DNA of 49,919 nucleotides from a virus: the IMG/VR virus record IMGVR_UViG_3300006071_000654, positions 1-49,919 of that record, one strand, 5' to 3'. Of the stretch, positions 22,267 through 27,957 are shown in pieces. The translations under genes were made by a program, and so were the position numbers. The notes beneath the pieces were generated by a model that saw only the letters and a list, made by a program, of their open reading frames with translations, was not told the DNA's origin and made no database searches. Each line of letters starts with the position of its first letter. Position 1 is the first letter of the stretch.

Positions 22267-23426
22267 TTGTTCATGTCCGGTGGAGCACCGTTCTGTATAA
22301 CAGTGATAGTACCTTGGGGTCTACCTGTACCTGATGTAGTCCATTTGTGATCCATAAAGTTATATGCGTCAACGATGCCATTCTGTGATGATACGACTTG
22401 TACTTCTGAATCTTTAGGGACCCAAACTCCTACTATCTGATTTTTATCATCAGATATTCTTGCATAGACCCAACCCTCTTGAATTTTCTTTCTATACGTG
22501 GGTGAAACGTTTGTGTATATGGTTTGTTTAGGTAACGCACCATTAATGTCCTCATAGACCTGTTCAATCTCAGCTTGCGTAGCCTGTCTTGGTTGAATAG
22601 CTATTGCAACTTGTTCAACGTTGTCTCCTGTTCCGGAGTTAGGGTCCTTGTTATCATCTGATGCAGCTTTAGAAGGGTTAACAAACTTTTTTACTGCCTC
22701 TCTTGCTACCTTAAGCAAGCTCTGCCCATCATCTGTAGCTAGTGGAGCAATCTGAATCGTATTGTTAAGTGCTTTCATTGCTGGATTAACGATGACCGGC
22801 GGACTTGGGGGAGCAAATGCATTCTCTACAACAGTTGCTTGGAATGGCTTAGTCATTGACACAACACCTGATGCCGTTATAACATCAATTGCGCCAGCTG
22901 GACAATCAAAGTTTGTTTTGGTAATATCTTTATCGTCAAAGCAACTTGGAACCAGAACAACTGTTGAGCGGCCAGCTTCATCAACACTCATAACAAAGTC
23001 TGTACCACGAACAGCAATAGTAGCAGTTGGTGTGCGAATGTTTACACCTTTTGGATTACCGTGAGCGAGAGCACCTGATGCATAGCGCACAGTGCCTAAT
23101 GCTACCTTAAGTCCTAATTTTCCTTTAGCTTTATTGTTATTATCAAACACAAAGGCGTCAATGACAAGTCTACTATTTTCAGTAATGTTGACTGTAGTAG
23201 CGTCAACAAACACTATCTTGAACTTGCCTTGACTATTAGTAGAGACAGTATCCATCTTTTCAATGCCGGCACCTCTACCAGCAGGCATAGCACTGGGCCC
23301 TCTTCTGATCTGCCCTCCGCCTTTTGCCTCTGTTATGGAACCTATGCTTGCTAAAGCGGGTGAGGCTAAAGCAAGCAATAGGATTCCAAGAGTCTTAGTG
23401 ACCAGTTTTGATATTGTAAACGCCAT
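22263..23426 (-). CDS. FecR-domain protein, periplasmic
   Basis: 387 residues. A signal peptide (about 1-27, ending ALA) is followed by a FecR domain (about 35-180): VSTNSQGKFKIVFVDATTVNIT, LGTVRYASGAL, and RTPTATIAVRGTDF, the hallmark strands of FecR folds. The C-terminal half is rich in low-complexity linkers and ends in a small domain (WVYARISDDKNQIVGVWVPKD). FecR domains bind partners at the inner membrane and often pair with CHASE2 cyclases; the cyclase is two genes away. It overlaps the curlin-type gene upstream by 32 nt and the downstream one by ATGA, so the three are made from one transcript. Confidence 0.8.
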   Translation of the reverse strand: MAFTISKLVTKTLGILLLALASPALASIGSITEAKGGGQIRRGPSAMPAGRGAGIEKMDTVSTNSQGKFKIVFVDATTVNITENSRLVIDAFVFDNNNKAKGKLGLKVALGTVRYASGALAHGNPKGVNIRTPTATIAVRGTDFVMSVDEAGRSTVVLVPSCFDDKDITKTNFDCPAGAIDVITASGVVSMTKPFQATVVENAFAPPSPPVIVNPAMKALNNTIQIAPLATDDGQSLLKVAREAVKKFVNPSKAASDDNKDPNSGTGDNVEQVAIAIQPRQATQAEIEQVYEDINGALPKQTIYTNVSPTYRKKIQEGWVYARISDDKNQIVGVWVPKDSEVQVVSSQNGIVDAYNFMDHKWTTSGTGRPQGTITVIQNGAPPDMNK

Positions 23427-24189
23427 TAGACCCTACACTTTGAATGTGAACAACAGTTTCTGACGCACCATACTGCTGCGTTGTTACCGTGTTGTTGCTT
23501 CCAGTGAAGTTGGCCCATAAACTGTGCCCGTATGTGCCGGCCGTATCAGTTTGTGTTACATTGATAGTGTTGCTATCACCAGTGAAATACAAGTTCTGTG
23601 AAGAATTAGGAGCAGTGACAGTAACAGTAATTGCATTATTGTTGCCGTTAGTATCAATTGTTTGTGTAATGTTTGCTGCTGCGCCGTGGAATGCAAGAGT
23701 ATTGTTGTTACCAACAAACTTGTCATTTAGATTCAATCCATTACAATTTGCATCATTCTGATAAGTTCCGCAACGAATATCAGCACTGTTGTTGTTTCCA
23801 ATCTGTCTAATAGTAGAATTGGTGCCTGTTCCTGCGCCAGTATCACCGACAATACCCATTAATAGTGTGTTGCTGTTACCAGTTTGAATAACAGTAACAG
23901 CGTTGCTATCACCACGTAGATAGATAGGATCAGCTAATGTGCCGACTATATCAGCAGTGCCAGTCTGTTGAATGTTGACATTCACACTACCGCCTGACTG
24001 ATTGATGTATACTTTGTTAGTTGTTGCCACTGCTGCTGCTTCAACTTCGTTCGGTGAAGTAGTTACAATAGCAGGAGGAGTCGGCGCAGTAGGAAGAACT
24101 GCTGTAGTAGGAGTGCTTGCTTGCTGAGCAAATGCAGTGCCCGATACCAACAACGAACCAAGAATTAGTGCTTTCATTATTATTTTCAT
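23395..24189 (-). CDS. Curlin-repeat amyloid subunit-like protein (264 aa)
   Basis: MKIIMKALILGSLLVSGTAFA is a signal peptide; a Pro/Thr-rich spacer follows to about residue 55, then curlin-like repeats: VYINQSGGSVNVNIQQTG, SNAVTVIQTGNSNTL, NSTIRQIGNNNSA, NTINVTQTDTAG. The shorter of the two curlin-type proteins here, it may be the fibre subunit or nucleator. Two cysteines (CGTYQNDANC) form a possible disulfide. AAGGAT lies before the first ATG. Downstream, it overlaps the FecR gene. The Q-x-G-x-x-N spacing is looser than in CsgA of enteric bacteria. Confidence 0.75.
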   Translation of the reverse strand: MKIIMKALILGSLLVSGTAFAQQASTPTTAVLPTAPTPPAIVTTSPNEVEAAAVATTNKVYINQSGGSVNVNIQQTGTADIVGTLADPIYLRGDSNAVTVIQTGNSNTLLMGIVGDTGAGTGTNSTIRQIGNNNSADIRCGTYQNDANCNGLNLNDKFVGNNNTLAFHGAAANITQTIDTNGNNNAITVTVTAPNSSQNLYFTGDSNTINVTQTDTAGTYGHSLWANFTGSNNTVTTQQYGASETVVHIQSVGSNGVYNIKTGH

Positions 24190-24200
24190 CGTTATAATCC

Positions 24201-25028
24201 TTATTTTGTTGCTTTAGTAATAGTGGTTTTATAGTGCCAAAGTCCTTTCTTTTCACCACTTTTAATTAGTTCTGCTACACCGAGTTCTATGGCACTGCGT
24301 ATAGCATAACTTCCCGGTTCGTTTGCTGTTTGCTGCCCGTCAAGTTCAAATGCTTGTGTTCCTAAATCAAAGAACTTAAAAGCAGTGATCCCTTCAGATG
24401 TTGATAGTACTGTCTTGGTTACAGTAACACTATCTAGCACTTCACCGGTTTGTGTTGATACAAGTCGCATACTGATGACGACCATATCTTCACTGTACTG
24501 AGTGTTCGGACCTATTCCTAAGTAACGAACACCATTACCTCCTGTTTTAGTGTTACTATTGTAATCAATAATACCACCTTCAATGATAAGGCCTGCAACC
24601 ATTAATGGCGGCAGAGGTTCAGCCTTTTCACCGAATTCTTGTTCACGCATTTGACGAATCAATTGACGTTCTTTAATGAGACTATCAATGCCAACACGTT
24701 CAACTGGTTTAAACCATTTGCCGCCTGCCGCATCACCCAATGTCTTGATTAGATAAGCCTCACCGCCTTGTGTTACTGCGCTACTAAATGACGCTGTAGT
24801 TGATGATGGCTTTCTTTGTCCAGTCTTATCTGTGAATGCATATACTGCAATAGGAATTGGTGGCCCATCTAATTCAGGAATAGAATCGAACACTTTTTTA
24901 TTAGCAAAAGTAACTACTTTTGGCTTAGAGCGTAATAATTCGTTGTCTTGGTTTAGTCTAGGATGTATTGCACCAACACACCCTGTAAGCATCGTGGTAG
25001 CAGCTAATAATAGAATAAGTTTCTTCAT
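24201..25028 (-). CDS. csgG: CsgG-like curli secretion channel (lipoprotein)
   Basis: 275 residues. MKKLILLLAATTMLTGC is a lipoprotein signal with C17 as the lipidated residue. The mature chain follows CsgG: PKVVTFANKK, PIPIAVYAFTDKTGQRK, YLIKTLGDAAGGKWFKPVER, LIKERQLIR, PPLMVAGLIIEGGIIDYNS, GVRYLGIG ... YSEDMVVISMRLV, and LDSVTVTKTV. CsgG forms a nonameric outer-membrane pore that secretes curli subunits with CsgE and CsgF. CsgF is next to it here but no CsgE is seen in the window. The subunits to be secreted are probably the two curlin-type proteins downstream. Confidence 0.92.
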   Translation of the reverse strand: MKKLILLLAATTMLTGCVGAIHPRLNQDNELLRSKPKVVTFANKKVFDSIPELDGPPIPIAVYAFTDKTGQRKPSSTTASFSSAVTQGGEAYLIKTLGDAAGGKWFKPVERVGIDSLIKERQLIRQMREQEFGEKAEPLPPLMVAGLIIEGGIIDYNSNTKTGGNGVRYLGIGPNTQYSEDMVVISMRLVSTQTGEVLDSVTVTKTVLSTSEGITAFKFFDLGTQAFELDGQQTANEPGSYAIRSAIELGVAELIKSGEKKGLWHYKTTITKATK

Positions 25029-25038
25029 AACTTACTCC

Positions 25039-25485
25039 TTAAAACGCAAACGTAGCAATCGGAACTGTTACTACAGTTTGATTACCCGTCTTGTCTATTA
25101 CAGTAAGTTGAACATTAGTTCCTGTTTTCACATAGCTAATAGTGTTACCATCTAAGTTAAATGTGCCAGTAGTAGCCGAGCCACCTGTTTGAAATAGATT
25201 ATTAGACAACTGTGTAGCAAGTTGTGCATATACTTGGCTAGTGAATAGATTGATGAACTTTGCTAATGGAGTATTTGCAGCGGCTGATACAGCATTTGCT
25301 TGAGCAGTAGCAATAGCATTATCGTTTGATGCTTTATGTGCTTCCATTGCTGCTTCAACTTGTAGGACATGAGTAGACCAGCCATAGCCACTAAAGGATG
25401 GGTCTTTGAATTGCTGTACTATTGGATCTGCATATGCTGTACTACTTGCACATAGAGAAAGTAATATCATTATTTTTCTTATCAT
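25039..25485 (-). CDS. csgF: CsgF-like curli assembly factor
   Basis: 148 residues from ATG 25485, preceded by GGGAGAG; an in-frame upstream start would add a non-signal segment and is rejected. Signal peptide MIRKIMILLSLCASSTAYA is followed by the conserved CsgF opening IVQQFKDPSFSGYG, the segment that plugs into the CsgG pore. The rest (QLATQLSNNLFQTG, GTFNLDGNTISYVKTG) fits the CsgF neck and head. CsgF holds the nucleator at the pore exit. It is the first gene of the curli set in transcription order and stands 10 nt before csgG. Confidence 0.88.
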   Translation of the reverse strand: MIRKIMILLSLCASSTAYADPIVQQFKDPSFSGYGWSTHVLQVEAAMEAHKASNDNAIATAQANAVSAAANTPLAKFINLFTSQVYAQLATQLSNNLFQTGGSATTGTFNLDGNTISYVKTGTNVQLTVIDKTGNQTVVTVPIATFAF

Positions 25486-25501
25486 TATTCTCTCCCTAGT
25501 A

Positions 25502-25810
25502 TTATTTCTTATGTTCTTCTGCTTTCTTTGGCTGGTTGATAATATGTTCTGCTTCAACACGTTCATGCTCAATAGTCTTACCGCGCAAGTGCAATACGGT
25601 GTTCACTTTTTGATTTAAACGAATCAAGTCATTGTCTAGCATTCTAATGCGATCAATTAGAGCAATCAACGTGGTATTAGCTTCACTGAGAACAGGCTTA
25701 ACTTCTTTGGTTGCCCACTCCCATACATAATATATGAGGTATCCCATGCCGCCAGCAGCAATGATGGGGAATCCATATTTGTTGATTAAGTCTGCTAATC
25801 CACTGCCCAT
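25502..25810 (-). CDS. Small single-span membrane protein (sister of 25963-26244)
   Basis: 102 residues. Opening ADLINKYGFPIIAAGGMGYL puts a membrane helix at about 13-33; the remainder is a charged coiled-coil-like helix (EANTTLIALIDRIRMLDNDLIRLNQKV). It resembles the neighbour at 25963-26244, sharing GFPI-x-AA-G-GY then a long helix with D-R-x(5-6)-D-x-I-R. Such N-terminal anchor plus coiled-coil proteins include small phage holin- or spanin-like proteins and the UviB type, but none is certain. Its ATG follows the AbrB-like stop directly. Confidence 0.65.
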   Translation of the reverse strand: MGSGLADLINKYGFPIIAAGGMGYLIYYVWEWATKEVKPVLSEANTTLIALIDRIRMLDNDLIRLNQKVNTVLHLRGKTIEHERVEAEHIINQPKKAEEHKK

Positions 25811-25963
25811 TTATTTCTTCTTCTTTACCAATATCACACGTTCATCACGTATAAACGCAACAAACTCGTCTCCTTCCTCAACCTTCAAATGTCTGGACGC
25901 ATCTTCATCTATCGTGATGCTTCCATTATTATGAACGTCTAGCCAACATTCTACAATAAGCAT
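25811..25963 (-). CDS. AbrB/SpoVT-like swapped-hairpin peptide (50 aa)
   Basis: A 50-codon gene with AAGGAG 8 nt before its ATG and a TAATG overlap with the upstream gene. The sequence LDVHNNGSITIDEDASRHLKVEEGDEF follows the AbrB/MazE DNA-binding hairpin pattern (V-x-NNG-x-I-x-I/L ... L-x-x-x-x-GD-x-x), ending ERVILVKKKK. Such domains dimerise and bind DNA as repressors or antitoxins. No toxin is recognised beside it; the two neighbours are membrane proteins. At 50 residues it is easily overlooked. Confidence 0.7.
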   Translation of the reverse strand: MLIVECWLDVHNNGSITIDEDASRHLKVEEGDEFVAFIRDERVILVKKKK

Positions 25964-26244
25964 TAGTCTCTCCTTGCATCCGTCTTACCATCAGCACGAG
26001 CAATGCGATCTACGTCTGGTTTTAGGCCAAGAGCATTACTAACTACTGTATCAATTCGAATGACATCATGGTTCATTGTCTTAACACGATTGTCAAGAGA
26101 AGAAATGATCCCTTTCATGCCTGATACGCTACCAGACACACCCGCAAGAATAAACTTCAATGTAAGGAATACGAAGTAACCAGCGCCACATGCAGCAGCG
26201 ATTGGAAAGCCAACCTGGGCTACTAAATTAAAGAACTCTCCCAT
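25963..26244 (-). CDS. Small single-span membrane protein (sister of 25502-25810)
   Basis: 93 residues from ATG 26244, with AGGAG at good spacing; an in-frame start 17 codons upstream at 26295 is close to a late-like element but has no ribosome site. The N-terminus MGEFFNLVAQVGFPIAAACG leads into a membrane segment (about 11-40), followed by a helix with DRAKT/DVIRIDTVV-like heptads. Homology to the protein at 25502-25810 is visible. Function unknown; a holin-like or anchoring role is a guess. Confidence 0.65.
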   Translation of the reverse strand: MGEFFNLVAQVGFPIAAACGAGYFVFLTLKFILAGVSGSVSGMKGIISSLDNRVKTMNHDVIRIDTVVSNALGLKPDVDRIARADGKTDARRD

Positions 26245-26270
26245 TCGTACTCCTATTGTATTATAGGAAA

Positions 26271-26289
26271 CCCGTAGATTAACTACGGG
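26271..26289 (-). terminator. Hairpin in the gap 26245-26350
   Basis: Arms CCCGTAG and CTACGGG, 5-nt loop, extended by an A-T pair or two. On the minus strand it is followed only by TTT, so it is a weak terminator for the 26351-26680 gene or a 5' hairpin of the message from 26299-26306. Confidence 0.45.
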
Positions 26290-26298
26290 CTTCATATG

Positions 26299-26306
26299 TA
26301 TTTAGC
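26299..26306 (-). promoter_or_regulatory. T4-late-like promoter element (GCTAAATA)
   Basis: Minus strand GCTAAATA ahead of the 25963-26244 gene; the hairpin at 26271-26289 would lie near the 5' end of its message. Confidence 0.45.
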
Positions 26307-26350
26307 AATATGGGAGTAAAAATAACTACACGGTTTTGACGTAGGTCAAA

Positions 26351-26680
26351 TTAACGGTAGATACTCTTATGCATAGTGTTACGCTTCATAGTACGAAGTG
26401 CTTCCTTGAAGTGTTCTAGGCTCTGAGTTGCAACCTTCTGCAATTCTTCACGCTCAAACGGCTTCATTGAATCATAGCCGTTTAGGAAGTCAGCCATAAC
26501 AGCAACAGGGATGCTCACCTTATCACCGTCCTTGAAGATAACAGGCGAACGACCACCGTTGTCAAGAGCCTTCTTGAACTGCATTACGATGTGAGGAACC
26601 TTATCAGTATCCGGATCGTCTACGATGTCAAGTTCTTCTTCGTCATCAAACGATTCCATGAGCAGTTCGTTAATCTTCAT
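26351..26680 (-). CDS. Small acidic protein with capsid-targeting-like start
   Basis: 109 residues. The first residues MKINELLMES fit a T4-type capsid-targeting sequence, with L-x-E before the potential cut (LLME/S). An acidic tract (FDDEEELDIVDDPDTD) follows, then a compact helical region. Both a sigma70-type promoter (26732-26760) and a GATAAATA late-like site (26708-26715) lie upstream, so it may be used early and late. No family is recognised. The N-terminal resemblance to the GH19, amidoligase and peptidase proteins of this window suggests a virion protein. Confidence 0.55.
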   Translation of the reverse strand: MKINELLMESFDDEEELDIVDDPDTDKVPHIVMQFKKALDNGGRSPVIFKDGDKVSIPVAVMADFLNGYDSMKPFEREELQKVATQSLEHFKEALRTMKRNTMHKSIYR

Positions 26681-26707
26681 TTTATAACCCTTTTTGTTTT
26701 GATAGAG

Positions 26708-26715
26708 TATTTATC
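26708..26715 (-). promoter_or_regulatory. T4-late-like promoter element (GATAAATA)
   Basis: Minus strand GATAAATA 27 bp before ATG 26680, downstream of the sigma70-type site. Confidence 0.6.
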
Positions 26716-26731
26716 ACTGCTGACAAATATC

Positions 26732-26760
26732 ACTATATCATTGGTGTGTACCGTTGTCAA
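26732..26760 (-). promoter_or_regulatory. sigma70-type promoter for 26351-26680
   Basis: Minus strand TTGACA (26755-26760), 17 bp spacer, TATAGT (26732-26737). Confidence 0.75.
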
Positions 26761-26766
26761 CCTTTT

Positions 26767-27957
26767 TTATGCCATTGGCTCAAATAATAATTGGCCAGGC
26801 TTAGCAAACACTAGCTTGCCATCTTGGTTACGCATTGCAACCTCTAGTTGCTCAATGATTTCCGGTGTAAAGTGTCTGGCTCTGATTTCTCCGTAACCAA
26901 AGATATGAACTTCACATGGCTCATCACCTTCTACTTTCTGAATAGCGAGCATACGATTGCGACCTTCATGCCCTACAACTTGTGCATAGTTCAAGCCAGT
27001 GAAGTCACCATCAAAGTATTTTTCAGGAATGTCAATGATCAAGAATGGAGAACCTAAACTTCCACCCTTTTCCATGTGCTGTACGATATAATCAACGCTT
27101 GTTGGACTTGGAAGATGTGCAGCAAGTGATAAGAAGTCACTTGGCTTCATCAATACTCTTAATCCACGATAGTCTACGTTACTGTTATAACCAGTGGTGC
27201 CAAGTCCCTTACCGTTTATATCGTTATCAGCTTTGTATTCGTCTAACTCATCTTCTCTAACATATGCTAGTTGATGTAGTGCTTGAAACTTTTTATCTCT
27301 GTCGGCTAATCCATGAAGACCAGAGTTGATATGTTTAGTAGCCTGTTCTGTGTCAGTGAAGTCATTTACCTTAGGTGATACACGATGCTGCCAAAACCAT
27401 AATGCAACCTTAGCTGCTACATTAGGCTTCTCAACTAACTCAGGATGTTTCTCTAATGGAAGTCCTAATGCAGTGCCTGCTTTCTTGTAGTTTTCACGAC
27501 CAGTTAATTGAATAAATCCGCGCCCATGATATTTGACACCATCACCGGGATTAGTATTTCCTAGTATTGCTGCTTTCTTTGGTGCATATTTTGGATCATA
27601 TTTTCTAAAGTCTAATGAGCCGCCGAACTCTTTCAATGAAGAAAAGTTCTGAGTTTCGTGGGCGCATTGTGCCATGAACTGTTGCAACTCTGCACCCTTC
27701 AACCCTGCTTTAATAGCAGCATTTTTTAATATCTTTGCAGCGGGCTTATTCATGATTGCTTTAACTTGATGCAATACATTAGCAGCTAGTGGTTTTGGTG
27801 CGGACAAATCAATTCTAGTAACAGGCTGAAAGTCATTTTTTGGCTTCATAAGAGAATGAGCACCTAATGCTAATGCACCAGCCGCGCCTACTGTGCCTAG
27901 AGTTTTCTTCCAGTCTTCATCCAACTGTTGACTGGTTATGAATTCATTAGCTCTCAT
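26767..27957 (-). CDS. GH19-type muralytic enzyme fused to a ParB-like domain, capsid-targeting-like start
   Basis: 396 residues. MRANEFITSQQLDED at the N-terminus resembles a capsid-targeting segment; a hydrophobic stretch (about 19-37) follows. The GH19 chitinase/lysozyme core runs to about 230 with the acid pair E101 (CAHE) and E110 (LKEFGG), and GRGFIQLTGRENY at 145-157. A second domain (about 265-390) has GHEGRNRMLAIQK, like the GHEGRHR and DGxHR motifs of ParB-like folds found in phage-injected proteins. It would cut peptidoglycan, perhaps at entry rather than lysis if packed. It is translationally coupled (TAATG) to the amidoligase gene. Confidence 0.8.
   Translation of the reverse strand: MRANEFITSQQLDEDWKKTLGTVGAAGALALGAHSLMKPKNDFQPVTRIDLSAPKPLAANVLHQVKAIMNKPAAKILKNAAIKAGLKGAELQQFMAQCAHETQNFSSLKEFGGSLDFRKYDPKYAPKKAAILGNTNPGDGVKYHGRGFIQLTGRENYKKAGTALGLPLEKHPELVEKPNVAAKVALWFWQHRVSPKVNDFTDTEQATKHINSGLHGLADRDKKFQALHQLAYVREDELDEYKADNDINGKGLGTTGYNSNVDYRGLRVLMKPSDFLSLAAHLPSPTSVDYIVQHMEKGGSLGSPFLIIDIPEKYFDGDFTGLNYAQVVGHEGRNRMLAIQKVEGDEPCEVHIFGYGEIRARHFTPEIIEQLEVAMRNQDGKLVFAKPGQLLFEPMA

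Noticed and set aside
24041-24259. Minus-strand 72-codon frame bridging csgG end and the curlin gene start
   Set aside because: Ser/Tyr/Cys-rich out-of-frame sequence overlapping two supported genes with their own ribosome sites.
26245-26295. Earlier start of the 25963-26244 gene at 26295 as a fourth leaderless case
   Set aside because: Spacing to the late-like element is 3 nt, not 5, and the ATG at 26244 has a strong AGGAG site and matches the start of its sister protein.
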